64,000 nucleotides of DNA from JAXMBX01 sp046349635. GTDB taxonomy: Bacteria > Planctomycetota > Planctomycetia > Planctomycetales > Planctomycetaceae. Shown piece after piece: positions 35,749-47,500 of the stretch. Location: the NCBI GenBank assembly GCA_046349635.1, contig JAXMBX010000024.1:11873-75872 (forward strand), written 5' to 3'. The notes under the pieces were generated by a model that did no database searches, was not told where the DNA came from, and was given only the letters and a program-made list of their open reading frames with translations. The translations under genes and the position numbers were made by a program. Positions within the stretch are counted from its first letter, which is position 1. Every line of letters begins with the position of its first letter.

Positions 35749-36411
35749 TCAGGTGTCGTCGTCGGTTTTGTGGGGAGGGACGAAGCCCGGGATTTTTTCC
35801 AGAACCTGCTGCAGACGGGCAAGGGCACGGACGTAGCGGATGCTGGCGGCCTGTTCCGAGATGCCGAGGACATAGGCGGTTTCCACATTGGTCAGTTCTT
35901 CAAAGTGCCGGAAGATGAGGACTTCGCGGTCGAGATCGCTCAGGGAGTCGAGCGCGGTGTCGATCTGGTCGGCGAGTTCCTTGCGCATCAGGGCCTGACT
36001 GGGAGAGGTCAGATGCCCGACGAGCCAGGAGGACATGGAGAACGAGGTTCCACTGGGAGACTTGCCGGAACCGGAGCGTTCCTTGCCGGCATCCCGCGCG
36101 AGGGTTCCCAGGTGACGGCGGTGGATATCCACGAGGGTCTGGTTGAGGATCATACGGAGCCAGATGAAAACCCCGCCGCCGGATTCCTGGAGGACGTACT
36201 GCAAACGGGTTTGTGCATTCATATACGCCTCCTGGAGGACATCCTCAACATCGAGACGTCCGGCGAGGCGGGGATCGAGGCGAAAACGGACGATCGTCCG
36301 GAGACGGTCGCGGTATTGTTCGAAGATCTCCGCAAGGGCCTGGGGATCGCGCTGAATGAGGCGATGGATCAGTTCCGCTTCGCGGTCGTCGTTGTCCGGT
36401 GGTTCGCTCAT
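35749..36411 (-). CDS. ECF-type RNA polymerase sigma factor (planctomycete-type)
   Basis: About 220 residues from the ATG at 36411; an alternative ATG at 36510 adds 33 residues of poor quality. Region 2 is seen in QALAEIFEQYRDRLRTIVRFRLDPRLAGRLDVEDVLQEAYMNA, region 4 in SLSDLDREVLIFRHFEELTNVETAYVLGISEQAASIRYVRALARL. The linker between them is Gly/Ser-rich. No anti-sigma factor gene is adjacent; a kinase gene follows by 25 bases, so control by phosphorylation is plausible. Confidence 0.88.
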   Translation of the reverse strand: MSEPPDNDDREAELIHRLIQRDPQALAEIFEQYRDRLRTIVRFRLDPRLAGRLDVEDVLQEAYMNAQTRLQYVLQESGGGVFIWLRMILNQTLVDIHRRHLGTLARDAGKERSGSGKSPSGTSFSMSSWLVGHLTSPSQALMRKELADQIDTALDSLSDLDREVLIFRHFEELTNVETAYVLGISEQAASIRYVRALARLQQVLEKIPGFVPPHKTDDDT

Positions 36412-36883
36412 GCCGCAGTCGATGAATCTGGTGGAAGCCGCCCCCTTCGGAGAGGGGGGAAATTCCAGTGCGGGAGAATGGTGTGGGAGAGGAACAAGTC
36501 TCTTGAGCATCGTACGTTGCGCGTGAGGAAGGGTCCACCCGAAAGGAGCAAAACAGCCTTAATGTTGGGCGAGTGAGGCGGCAGGGGGGGATTTTTTTCG
36601 AAAAAATTTCGCGAAGGGTGTTGAGGAAGTTTTAGGGGCCTCGTTTCAGTAAGTGGGAGACATGCTTTCAAGCCCTGTGACGAGGAGTTGAAGCGTTCCT
36701 TTCCGCGAACTCACACCGTTCAGTCGCCGGGGCGCAAGCCAAGGCGAACCCAAGAAAACGAAAGCGGATATTCTTCGTCACGGGGTTTGAGGCATGCATT
36801 TGCCCCCTCTTCTCAAAGATCACTCCTGAACGACCCTTCCGGCCGATTTCACGGTAGCCGTTTTCATGTTCGGAGGCCGAGCC
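36412..36883. other. Divergent intergenic region with A/T palindromes
   Basis: 472 bases between the sigma factor and the Gly-rich protein gene. Two perfect adjacent palindromes lie at 36593-36606 (TTTTTT-CG-AAAAAA) and 36608-36615 (TTCGCGAA), suitable for a regulator binding site or promoter bend upstream of the sigma factor operon. No gene is evident. Confidence 0.4.
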
Positions 36884-37519
36884 ATGTTTGCCCATCTGAA
36901 TCTCACTCGTCTGCGTCCCCATTTCCTGACTTTGTGTGTGACCGGCGGTATCTTGGTTGTGTCGCCGAATCTGGTGCTGGCGCAATGTTCCGGTGGAGGG
37001 GGCGGCGGTGGTGGCGGCGGAATGGGACGGATGGGTGGCGGCGGGGGAGGAGCCTCCAGTGGGAGTGGTAGTACGGGAACGACAGGCGTGAATGTTTCTT
37101 CACAGACGATCGGGAACCTGTCGCGGATGAACTCCCAAAACGCCGCTGCGGGGACGAGCCAGGCGATGGCGGCGTTTTCGGATCTGTATGCCGGTGATCT
37201 GTGGATTCAGCAGATTGCCTGGGAAGAAATGATGGCGGAACGTCAGCAGATGATGCGTCAGGCCCAACTGGCAGCGCGGCGTGCCGCCTTGGCTCGCCAG
37301 CGACGGATGAACTCCAGCAATATCGCCCAGACCCAGAAGTCGGGCTGGAATAGACCGAGTGCGAATCAATCCACGGCTACGAACAAATCGGCCGTCAACA
37401 AAACAACTGCGTCCAAGGTGAAGGTTGCCCCTTTGCCTGCCAAGTATTCCGCCTCTCTCTCCAAAACGAAGTCCAATCCGCAGAACCAGTCCTCGACCGA
37501 CACCTTGGCGCAGAAGTAA
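36884..37519 (+). CDS. Secreted Gly-rich protein
   Basis: 211 residues from the ATG at 36884, eight bases after GGAGG; an upstream ATG at 36866 is less well placed. Residues 1-33 form a signal peptide (LTLCVTGGILVVSPNLVLAQ). The mature protein starts with a Cys followed by a Gly-only run and GMGRMGGG, then a helical part (WIQQIAWEEMMAERQQMMRQAQLAARRAALARQRR) and a Lys/Asn/Ser-rich tail. No domain is recognised; it may bind surfaces or nucleic acid through its basic helix and tail, a guess. It is terminated by a strong hairpin just after the stop. Confidence 0.7.
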   Translation: MFAHLNLTRLRPHFLTLCVTGGILVVSPNLVLAQCSGGGGGGGGGGMGRMGGGGGGASSGSGSTGTTGVNVSSQTIGNLSRMNSQNAAAGTSQAMAAFSDLYAGDLWIQQIAWEEMMAERQQMMRQAQLAARRAALARQRRMNSSNIAQTQKSGWNRPSANQSTATNKSAVNKTTASKVKVAPLPAKYSASLSKTKSNPQNQSSTDTLAQK

Positions 37520-37550
37520 ACGTTCGTCAGTGACTCCTTCGAACGGAAGC

Positions 37551-37577
37551 AAACACCCTCTCAACAGAGGGTGTTTT
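37551..37577 (+). terminator. Rho-independent terminator after the Gly-rich protein gene
   Basis: A perfect 11-base stem (37551-37561 with 37566-37576) with loop CAAC, ending in TTTT. Confidence 0.8.
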
Positions 37578-37600
37578 GCTTTCTTTGGGGTGGCGGCGCG

Positions 37601-37648
37601 TAAAAAAACGCCGAACGCGAGGATAACCCGTGTTCGGCGTCTTTTTTG
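37601..37648. terminator. Bidirectional hairpin terminator beside tRNA-Glu
   Basis: ACGCCGAAC and GTTCGGCGT form a stem flanked by an A-run on the left and a T-run on the right, so it can terminate the leftward tRNA transcript and rightward readthrough from the Gly-rich gene. Confidence 0.75.
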
Positions 37649-37653
37649 TGCAG

Positions 37654-37727
37654 TACCCCCAAGGGGATTTGAACCCCTGTTTTTGCCGTGAGAGGGCAAT
37701 GTCCTGGGCCGGCTAGACGATGAGGGC
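37654..37727 (-). tRNA. tRNA-Glu (anticodon CUC)
   Basis: Read leftward: acceptor arm GCCCTCA pairs with TGGGGGT (7 pairs with wobble), D arm GTCTAGCCGGCCCAGGAC, anticodon stem TTGCC/GGCAA with loop CTCTCAC giving anticodon CUC, and T arm AGGGG-TTCAAAT-CCCCT. The discriminator is A; CCA is not encoded. A bidirectional terminator follows. Confidence 0.92.
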
Positions 37728-37986
37728 AGGTGCGAAAGCGCGGGAAAATCCCGCTGCTCAGGACTGAATCGATTAGAGAACATCGCAGATCCAAAGTCAA
37801 GCGGCGGTCTAGGCGGGGCTCCGATCGAAGCCAAGAGCTGTACAGCGTGCAGGTTGCGGAGTTCTTTCCGGTCGTAACAGGCCAGGAAAGAGGCGCTTGC
37901 GAGGGGGCGGGGGGCGTGTCAGGATAGGTCGAATTCTCCTTGTGAATCACGGGTCTGTTTTCTTCCGACTTGTTGAGGGATTCTCC

Positions 37987-39819
37987 ATGAGTGGTTTTCG
38001 ATCTGAGTGGCGGCGCGCGAACGGGGTGCTGGTGACTCTCCTGGGGTGGGTGTTGCTGGCGGTGGTCCCTGCGCAGGGGGGGGAGGTCATCGAGATCAAG
38101 ACGCCTACGCCGCCGCCGCAGTGGGCGCTCCTGGAGCGGGAAGTACTGAAAGCCCAGTCGGAGGCGGGGGAGGAATACTACAAAAAATATTTCGACGAGC
38201 GCGGGTTCCTGCTGTGCGTCGAACGGTGGGGTGGAGATGACGGGCCGGACGATGCCATCGAGAACCTGGCGGATTTTCCGATGCTGCACGCGCTGGGGGG
38301 ATCGGACAAGATCCTCGAACTGTTCCTGAAGGCGTGGGAGGGACACCTGCGGCAGTACACTCTGGCAAAGACGACGGAGGTGCCGTTCGCCAAAGATGGG
38401 ATGTACTACAAGGAATTCGCCACGATGATCGATTGGCTGCATCACGGCGAAGGCTTTACTCCGTTCAATCTGCAGGGACTGTCGGACCACTCGGCCCCGC
38501 AGTTCGAGGAGCGGGTGCGACGGTACGCGGCGATGTACATGGGAGATGAGCCGGGGGCGGCGAACTATGACAAGGAAAAAAAGCTGATCCGGAGCATGTT
38601 CAACGGCAGCCGGGGGCCGATGCTGCGGAAGGCGACCGGGCTCGATTGGGCGGGGGATCCGATCGAGGTGCAGAACCGCTTCAAGCCCCGGCATGGAGAA
38701 AGCAGCTACGAAGAGATGGTACTGCACTTCAAGGATTACAACGATGTGGCGGGGGACCACCCGCTGAACCTGCTGGCGACGTCGCTGGGATTCAATGCGT
38801 ATGCCCTGACCGGTGAGAAGAAATACAAGGAATGGCTGCTGGAGTATGTCGATGCGTGGATCGAACGGATGGCGCAGAACAAGGGGATCATCCCGTCCAA
38901 TATCGGGCTGGATGGGACCATCGGCGGAGCGGCAGATGGGAAGTGGTACGGAGGTGTCTACGGATGGGGATTCACGGTGTTCGATCCGCCTCCAAGAAGA
39001 TGGCGAACCGGAATATCGTGAAGACGGGTTTCGTCGGATTCATGAATGCCTATCTGCTGACGGGGGACGACAAATACCTGGAGCCGTGGCGGAAGCAGAT
39101 GGACCTGATCAACGCCCAGGCGCGGGAAAAACGGGGTGAAGGAATATCCCACGATGTACGGCGACAAGGGGTGGTATGGATACGGACCGACGCCGTACAC
39201 ACAGCACAGGTTGCCGATTGCCTACCTGACGCAGAGGGAAGAGGACCTCCAGCGGGTGGAGGGGGACAACTGGCTGGAGTACCTGCAGGGGAAACAGCCG
39301 GAGTATCCCGTGCAAGCGCTGCAGGGAGAACTGGAGCGGGTGCGGAAGTGCGTGAGCGATTTCCGGGCGGATGACACGACCCCCGACACGCGGCTGGCGG
39401 ATGATCCGATGGCGTATGCCCCGGCACAGGCGCCGATGTTGGTGCAGTTGATGCTGGGGGGCTTGAACATGGGACACAATGCCTCGCCGATTTACACGCA
39501 TCTGAGATATTTCGATCCGGTAAAGCGCCGGGCGGGTCTGCCGGAGGACGTCGCGGTGCTGGTGGAAAAGCTGGGGAATGAGATGGTGCAGGTCCGGCTG
39601 GTGAATGTCAGCGCGGTGCATCCACGAAAGGTGACAATTCAGGCGGGGGGATATGCCGAGCATGAATTTACCTCCCTGCAGTCCACCGGTGAGAAAAAAG
39701 AAATGAAGGGAACGAGCCTGGAGGTGGATCTGGCGCCGGGAGCGGGAGGAGTGCTGGTGCTGGGACTGAAGCGATTCGTGCATCCCCCGACGATGGCGTT
39801 CCCGTGGGAGCGGAACTGA
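37987..39819 (+). pseudogene. Secreted alpha/alpha-barrel-like protein, split by two compensating frameshifts
   Basis: About 610 residues when joined. The ATG at 37987 has GAGGGA upstream and starts a signal peptide (VLVTLLGWVLLAVVPAQGG). The frame is kept to about 38985, runs one register off for about 145 bases (38990-39133), then returns to the original register to 39819. A base appears missing near GATCC-GCC-TCC and a G extra near CGG-GTG, both in G/C-rich runs. The middle part reads well in its own frame (TGFVGFMNAYLLTGDDKYLEPW). Repeated helical pairs (LTGEKKYKEWLLEYVDAW, LTGDDKYLEPWRKQMDLI) suggest an (alpha/alpha) toroid like polysaccharide lyases or glycosidases. Function unknown. 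Confidence 0.75.
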
Positions 39820-39886
39820 GGAATGGGGTAGGGTTGTGGCAAAGAACCCCGCGCTGGGGGTGAGTTCAGTTATTGCTTGATGGAAA

Positions 39887-40915
39887 ATGATGGCAGGACA
39901 GGGACAGAATTATCACGTCACGGAGGGGGAGGTCGGGCTGACGGTCATCCAGGGGCTGCGGCGGTGGCTCCCCGCGCAATCGTGGTCGCAGTTGCGGAAG
40001 CTCATCAGCGGTTGCCAGGTGCAGATGAACGGCAACCTGTGCCGTGACGAAGGCCGGCGACTGAAAGCCAACGACGTCGTGAAAGTACTCGCCCATGCCC
40101 AGAGCGCTCCCCCCACGATAGGGGACGTCAAAATCCAATACCTGGATGCCCAGGTGGTGGTGGTGGAAAAACCGTCGGGGATGACGACGCTGAGGCATGC
40201 GGAGGAACGGAACTGGCCGGCGCGGCGGAAGCAGTTGCAGCCGACGTTGGACGAGGTCTTGCCGCGGTTGATCGAGCAGCAGAGCGGAGGCCGTCCGAAA
40301 GCGGGCGGCAAGAAAAAGCCGCCGGGGAAGCACAAGCCCGGACGGATCAGGCCGGTGCATCGGATCGACAGGGACACGAGCGGTTTGCTGGTGTTTGCCC
40401 GCACTCCGGAGGCGGAGCAGAAGCTGATTCAGCAGTTCCGGAAGCACACAACGCACCGGATCTACTGGGCGGTGGTCCATGGAACAATCGAGGCGCAGAC
40501 GTTCGAAAGCCATCTGGTGCGCGACCGGGGGGATGGGCACCGGGGGAGCACGACGCTGCCCGACACCGGACAACGGGCAGTCACGCACATCCGGCCGATT
40601 GAACCGCTGGGGGATTACACCCTGATCGAATGCCAACTGGAGACGGGACGAACACACCAGATCCGCATTCACCTCTCAGAGGCGGGGCACATGCTGTGTG
40701 GTGAGAAGACGTACGACCAGCCGTTGTTCAAAAAGAAAGTGCCCGACACGAGTCACGCGCCCCGGTTGGCACTGCATGCGCGGGAACTGGGGTTTGTGCA
40801 TCCGGTGACGGGGGAGGAATTGAAGTTCCAGATGGGCCTGCCGCCGGACCTGGCGCGGTTCGTGGACCGGTTGCGTCAGGAAGCAAAGGGAAAGAAAGCA
40901 CCCCGCGAGTCATGA
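39887..40915 (+). CDS. RluA-family pseudouridine synthase with S4 domain
   Basis: 342 residues. An S4-like RNA-binding segment (SWSQLRKLISGCQVQMNG, residues 32-49) precedes the catalytic domain. The RluA signature is HRIDRDTSGLLVFA (158-171) with catalytic Asp161, followed by ETGRTHQIRIHLSEAGHMLCGEKTY. Between the two domains there is a Lys/Arg/Gly-rich insertion (residues about 130-155). It modifies uridines in rRNA or tRNA; the exact target cannot be told. It is convergent with the uvrA 3' end. Confidence 0.9.
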   Translation: MMAGQGQNYHVTEGEVGLTVIQGLRRWLPAQSWSQLRKLISGCQVQMNGNLCRDEGRRLKANDVVKVLAHAQSAPPTIGDVKIQYLDAQVVVVEKPSGMTTLRHAEERNWPARRKQLQPTLDEVLPRLIEQQSGGRPKAGGKKKPPGKHKPGRIRPVHRIDRDTSGLLVFARTPEAEQKLIQQFRKHTTHRIYWAVVHGTIEAQTFESHLVRDRGDGHRGSTTLPDTGQRAVTHIRPIEPLGDYTLIECQLETGRTHQIRIHLSEAGHMLCGEKTYDQPLFKKKVPDTSHAPRLALHARELGFVHPVTGEELKFQMGLPPDLARFVDRLRQEAKGKKAPRES

Positions 40916-41563
40916 AGTGACATCGGCGAGAGACGTCGCTTCGTAGTGCTCCGCGAGGAAGTTCTTGAAATCCGGGTTGCGAACGTGGGTCAGTTTCACG
41001 AGGCGGATCTGGATCTGTTCGCGGCCTCCCTTGGCCCGTGAGATTTCCCGTTCGGCCCCGAAGTCAGAGATGCGACCTAACGCAAACTTGCCGGCGGGGG
41101 CAGTGAGTTCGAGGTCGATCCCCCCCCGGCGCTTGGTGTAGAACGAAGCCCACGGTTCCTCCGCACCGTTGCGGCGGAGGTGGACCACCTGCTGGTTCCC
41201 CCAGTCGAATTCGACCTCCGGAGCGGCTTTTTTCATCACCGCTTCCAATTCGTCGATCAGCGCGGTTTCCCATTTGACCGTCTTGCCCGAGGGGAAGCCT
41301 TTGCGCGAGAGATGCCATTTCTTCCCGAGGACTTTCCACGGGGTGAGGTCGGCGATGTTGAGGGGCTTTTTCTGGTGCTCGGTGACTGCCGATTCGACCG
41401 CCTCCTTCAAAAACTTCTTGAACGCAGGCGTATCGACTTCCTTGAGCCAGTGGACGGTGATCGTCACTTCCTGGAACCCGCCGGGGTTGTTCTTCACGCG
41501 AACTCGCGGGGCGCGGCCATAGATCTGGATGTCATCCAGTTCGTCGATGTCTTCCAATTCCAA
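40910..41563 (-). CDS. C-terminal extension of the tandem UvrA, separated by a one-base frameshift
   Basis: About 217 residues in a frame different from the 3' end of the uvrA reading frame. The main uvrA frame deteriorates after DEWLLTL near 41612, while the adjacent frame continues smoothly as FRVRKNLFNESSLANSLELEDIDELDD and then this segment. A lost T in AGTTTCC would explain this. The segment has regular alpha/beta character (ITVHWLKEVDTPAFKKFLKEAV, GKTVKWETALIDELE) and would give UvrA a C-terminal domain of about 270 residues. Alternatively it is a separate small gene starting at TTG 41563, but it lacks a ribosome-binding site. Confidence 0.65.
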   Translation of the reverse strand: MELEDIDELDDIQIYGRAPRVRVKNNPGGFQEVTITVHWLKEVDTPAFKKFLKEAVESAVTEHQKKPLNIADLTPWKVLGKKWHLSRKGFPSGKTVKWETALIDELEAVMKKAAPEVEFDWGNQQVVHLRRNGAEEPWASFYTKRRGGIDLELTAPAGKFALGRISDFGAEREISRAKGGREQIQIRLVKLTHVRNPDFKNFLAEHYEATSLADVTS

Positions 41564-44500
41564 TGAATTGGCGAGCGAGGATTCATTGAACAGATTCTTG
41601 CGGACGCGGAACTAAGCGTCAGGAGCCATTCGTCGCCGGTCAGGGCGTGCAGGAACCAGTTCTGCTTTTGGCCCGCCACATTGAGTTCCACGAGGCTGCG
41701 GGCGTTCCAGTTGACATCGTCGAAGCCTTCATGCGCGGTGATCTGATCGATGATGAATTCAAGCGCGGCCCCTTCCCAGCGGCATTTCGCGCCGTTGAGG
41801 GCGACCCGATCCCGGATATGCCAACCAGGCCCATCGACCTGCCAGGGCATCTTGGCCCCTTTGCCCACCTGGTGGATTTCGACATCCCCTTCACGGGCCT
41901 GGGAGGCCGCTGCGGCGTCGAAGATATCCCGCGCACGGCGGGAACCGTCCGCCAGAACCGGCGCGAGCATTTCGCCGGTGTAAGAGCGGAACGTGATCCC
42001 TTCGGCTCCTTCGGGGAGGGGGGCGGTCCCTTTCGCGAGCGCAGCGGTCCGTTCGACCACTTGCTCGGGCGTTCCCTCCGCGACAATCCAGCCCCCTTCG
42101 TCCCCCGCTTCGGGGCCGATGTCGATGATCCAGTCTGCCGTTTTGATGACGTCGAGGTTGTGCTCGATGACGACGACGGTGTTCCCCATTTCGACGAGGC
42201 TGTCGAGAACCTTGAGGAGTTTCCGGATATCTTCGAAGTGCAGCCCGGTGGTCGGTTCATCGAGGATGTAGAGAGTGCGACCCGTCTGCGGGCGAGCGAG
42301 TTCAGCGGCGAGTTTGACCCGCTGCGCTTCACCGCCGGAGAGAGTGGCAGCCGATTGGCCGAGCGTCAGGTAATCGAGACCGATGGCGCACAGCGTGGCG
42401 AGATAGCCGCGGATCTTGGGGATATTGTCGAAGAGTTCAGCGGCCTGGCCGATGGACATTTCGAGGACGTCGCTGATCGACTTGCCCCGGTACTGGACGG
42501 AGAGGGTTTCAGCGTTGAAGCGTTTGCCCCGGCAGGTGTCGCATTCGACCCACACATCGGGGAGGAAGTGCATTTCGATACACTTCTGACCGTTCCCTTC
42601 GCAGACTTCGCAACGTCCGCCGGGACGGTTGAAGCTGAAGCGGGCGGGGCGATAACCGCGGATCTTCGATTCCGGGAGGCGCGCGAAGAGTTCGCGGATG
42701 TGCTCGAAGACGCCGGTGTACGTGGCAGGGTTCGAGGCGGGGGTGCTGCCGAGAGGCTGCTGATCGACCTGGATGATCTTGTTGACGAGTTCGACACCGA
42801 GCAGGTTGTCGTAAGGCCCGGGGTTTTCCTGGGCGCGGTGCAGTTTTTTGGCGACCGCCTTGGCGAGGGTTTCTTCGATCAGAGAGCTTTTGCCCGAACC
42901 GGAGACGCCGGTGATGCAGGTGAGGGTTCCGAGCGGGATGCGAAGATTGGTGCCGCGAAGGTTGTGCAGGCGTGCCCCCTGAAGTTCGAGCCAGCCACCA
43001 CCGGGAGGCGTGGGGGTTGTGGCAGTGGCGGTCTCTTTTGCCTTAGCGACCTTGCGAGTCTTCGTCGGTTTCGCGGCAGGCGGCTGTTCCGCGACCGGTT
43101 GCATGCGGCGTTCGGAGGGAATGGAGATTTCCTGCTTGTCAGCGAGGTACTGACCGGTGAGAGAGTCCGCCTGTTTGCGGAGTTCCCTGGGGGTACCGTA
43201 GCCGGTGATCCGCCCGCCGAAGCGACCCGCGCCGGGACCGAAGTCATACAGGCGGTCGGCCGCTTCGAGAATTTCGCGGTCGTGTTCGACGAGGACGAGC
43301 GTGTTGCCGAGGTCGCGCAGTTGACGGAGAGCCTGAAGGAGGCGGGCGTTGTCGCGGGGATGCAGGCCGATGGTCGGTTCGTCGAGGACATACAGCACAC
43401 CCGTCAACGCACGGCCGATCTGTCCGGCGAGCCGGATCCGCTGTGTCTCTCCGCCGGAGAGTGTGGGGAGCGGTCGGGAGAGGGAGAGATAGTCGAGGCC
43501 CACATCGACGAGAAAGGTGAGTCGGCTGGTGACTTCGCGGAGGAGATCACCGGCGATCTTCTTGTCGGAGCCTTTGAGCTTGATTCGCTGGAAGAATTCC
43601 AGGCATTCCCCCATCGGAAGCGCGGTCAGTTCGTGAAGGGTCTTGGTCTGGAAACGGACATTGGCGGCGTCTTCGCGGAGTCGGCTCCCGCCACAGGTGG
43701 TGCAGGGGACTTCACCGACCATCCCTCCCCAACGCTGGCGATGTACGAACGAAACGCGGCTGGCTTCCTCAACGGCGGGGAGGAGACCCTTGAATTGAAA
43801 CTTGACGCCGTTCCCTTTGAGGAGCGGAATCCATTCCTCGCCGGTGCCGAAGAGAATGGTCCGCTGCTGGACAGCATTTAAAGACTGGAAGGGACGATTG
43901 AGGTCGATCCCCTTGTGGTCGGCCAGTGATTCCAGAATCCGTTCCTGCCAGGAGCCGGATTTGGCTGCGGGCCAGAGCGCAACCGCCCCCTGAGCGAGGG
44001 AGAGGTGCGGTTTGGGAACCAGCATGTCGAGATTCGTCCCCTGCTGGACGCCGAGACCTTCGCAACTGGGGCACCAACCGAGGGGACTGTTGAACGAGAA
44101 ATTGTGCGGGGTCAGTTCTTCGAAACTGCGACCGCATTGCTCGCAGGCGAAATGCAGACTGAATTTATCGACGCGCCATTTCGTTTCGGTTTCATCAGAA
44201 ACGTGCGCGACGTGCAGCATCCCCTTGCCGAGGTCAAGGGCGGATTCAACCGACTGGGCGATGCGGGCGCGGTCGGCGGGATTGATGCTGATGCGATCGA
44301 CGACGATTTCGAGCTTGTGCTTGCGACGGCGGTCGACGTCCGGGGCCTCTTCGAGGCGGTAGGTGGTCCCGTTCAGGCGGATGCGGGTGAACCCGTTTTT
44401 CTGCAGGTCGTCGTACACCTTCTGGTACGCCTGGCCGACCTCGACGTCGCGCGGGGCGAGGAGCAGGAGTTTTGTCCCGACAGGAAAGTTGAACAGCTTG

Positions 44501-47500
44501 TCGATGACTTCATCGGACGTCTGCGTCCGGACAGGGATGTGGCAGTCGGGACAATGCGGCGTGCCGATGCGCGCGAAGAGGATGCGAAGGTAATCGTAGA
44601 TTTCGGTGACGGTGCCGACGGTCGAACGCGGAGTGTGGCCGGTGGTTTTCTGCTCGATCGCGATGGCAGGGGAAAGGCCGCTGATGTGCTCGACGCGCGG
44701 TTTGGGCATCTGCCCCAGGAACTGGCGGGCGTAAGCGGAGAGCGATTCGACGTAGCGGCGTTGCCCTTCCGCATAGATGGTCTCCATGGCGAGGGAGCTT
44801 TTGCCGGACCCGCTGGGACCGCAGAAGATGTTCAGACGGTTGCGGGGAATGGAGATATCCACGCCTTGAAGGTTGTGTTGAGCGGCACCTTTGACCTGGA
44901 TGAGATCGCGCGACGAGGCGGCCTGACCGTTCGTGGGAGGGGCGTGGAGATGCAGATCTTCCGGGGTCCAGGTTTCTCCCTTTAGAACGGGAGCAAGGGC
45001 ACGGGCGGTATGGGAGTCCTTGCTGCGGGCGACTTGTTCGGGAGTTCCCTCGGTCAGAATCCGTCCCCCTCCCGCACCCCCTTCCGGGCCGAGATCGATG
45101 AGCCAGTCTGCCGTTTTGATGACGTCGAGGTTGTGTTCGACGACCAGGACGGTGTTGCCCGCATCGACGAGGCTGTGCAGGACTTCGAGGAGTTTCTGGA
45201 TGTCGGCGAAGTGCAGGCCGGTGGTCGGTTCGTCGAGGAGGTAGATCGTCCCACCGGTGGAGCGCTTGCCCAGTTCGCGGGCGAGTTTGACCCGCTGGGC
45301 TTCGCCGCCGGAAAGAGTCGGGCTGGGTTGGCCGAGCTTGATGTAGTCGAGGCCGACGTCGTGCAGGGTCTGCAGCAGTTTGGTGATGCGGGGGATGTTC
45401 TGGAAATGTTCGAGCGCCTGCTGGACGTCCATGTTCAGGACTTCGGCGATGTTGGCCCCCTTGAAGCGGATTTCGAGGGTCTCGCGGTTGAACCGGTTCC
45501 CCTGGCAGACGGGGCAGGTGACCCACACATCCGCCAGGAAATCCATTTCGAGTTTCGTGGAACCGTGCCCTTCGCAGGCTTCGCAGCGTCCGCCGGAGAC
45601 GTTGAAGCTGAACCGCCCCGGTTCATAGCCCCGGACCTTGGATTCGGGGAGTTCCGTAAAGAGGTCGCGGATGAGGTCGAAGAGTTTGACGTAGGTGGCG
45701 GGGTTGGAGCGCGGCGTGCGTCCGATCGGAGATTGATCGATATCGATTGCCTTATCGAGATGATCAAGGCCGGTGATGCGGGCGTGTTCGCCGGGAGAGC
45801 CCTGCCCTTTGTTGAGGTCGCGGTTGAGGGCTTCCCAGAGAATGTCATTGACGAGGGAGCTTTTGCCCGAGCCGCTGACACCGGTGACGCAGATGAAGCT
45901 GCCGAGGGGAAACTTCGCTGTGACGTCGCGCAGGTTGTTGTGGCGGGCCCCTTCGATGGTCAGGAAGTTCCCGTTCCCTTTGCGGCGCTGTTTCGGGATT
46001 GCGATTTGTTCCTTGCCGGAGAGGAATTTCCCGGTGAGGCTGCGCGGGGCCTTAAGGAGATCGGCGAGTTTTCCCTGGGCGACGACTTCACCACCACGGA
46101 CACCGGGGCCCGGGCCGAAGTCGATGACGTGATCGGCCGCCCGGATTGTTTCCTCATCGTGTTCGACGACGATGACGGTGTTGCCGAGGTCGCGGAGGTC
46201 AAGCAGGCTCTGGAGGAGACGGGTGTTATCGCGGGGATGGAGGCCGATGGAAGGTTCGTCGAGGATGTAGACGACGCCGACGAGGCCGCACCCGATCTGG
46301 CTGGCGAGGCGGATCCGCTGGCTTTCACCGCCGGAGAGCGTGGGGGCGGTCCGTTCGAGGGTGAGATAATCGAGACCGCAGCGAAGGAGGAAGCCGAGAC
46401 GTCCGCGAATTTCCTTGAGGGCTTCGCCGGCGATCAACTGGCCGGTGGCGTCGAGGACGAGTCCCTGAAAGAAGTGATCGGCTTCGGCGATGCTGAGGGC
46501 GCAGACCTCGGTGAGACCGAGGGAACGATTGCGGGTGGTCTGGCGGGGTGACGCGGGTGCTGCACGGCGGGTCCGCTTTGCGGCCTTGCCGTTGGATTTG
46601 GGGGAATGGTCGGCGTCGCCCGTGACGCGGTAGGTTTCCCAATCGGGGACGGAGGTCGTCAGGCGGACGCTCCGCGCCTGGGGATTGAGGCGCGCTCCGT
46701 GGCAGGTGGAGCAGGTGAGCGTCCGCATGTATTTTTCGAGCTGCGCCCGTCGCATGGGGTTCTTCGCGGTCCGGTAGCTTTCGAGAAGTTCCGGGACGAC
46801 ACCTGCGAAGAGGCCGCCATGTTTCCAGACGCCGCCACGATGTTTCCAGGCATACGTGATGTGCCGCTGGCCGAGGCCGTACAGGAACTGCTCCTGAACT
46901 TTCTTGGGGAGATCTTCCCACGGAGTCTTGAGGAGTGAGCCGGTGTCGAGTTCATGATCGATCTCAAGAGCGCGGGCGGCCCCTTCGAGAAGGTGGCGGC
47001 GCCAGCGGCCGATCTCACGGAATTTTCCAAGCAGCGGGATCGCCCCAGCCCAGAGAGTGACCGAGTGATCGGGGATGAGGAGATCAAGGTCGAAGTCGTG
47101 CCGCATTCCCAGCCCCTGGCAGTCAGGACACATCCCCTGCGGGCTGTTGAAGCTGAAAAGCTGGGGTGAAGGAGGCTCGCAGCTGATGCCGCAGTGCGTG
47201 CAGGCGTAGTGCGTGCTGTACAGGCGATCTTCGGAGGGGGGAAGTTCGGGGGTCTCTTCCTCCTCACTTTTGACGGACCGTTTTTTTCCCTTGGCAGGAG
47301 CAGCCGCAGCTTCAGCAGGAGCGTCAGATTCCAAAGAGATGAGGACGCTCCCCTTGGAAAGACGGATGGCGGATTCGAGCGCTTCGGCCAGACGGCTCCG
47401 CTCAACCCCCGCACGCAACCGATCGACAACGACTTCAATCGTGTGCCGCATCTGGCGGTCGAGCTGCAGATTGTCGGTGAGCTGCACGACCTTGCCGTCG

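Noticed and set aside
34350..35918. 522-codon plus-strand frame
   Set aside because: Shadow of the Ser/Thr kinase gene, which has all kinase motifs.
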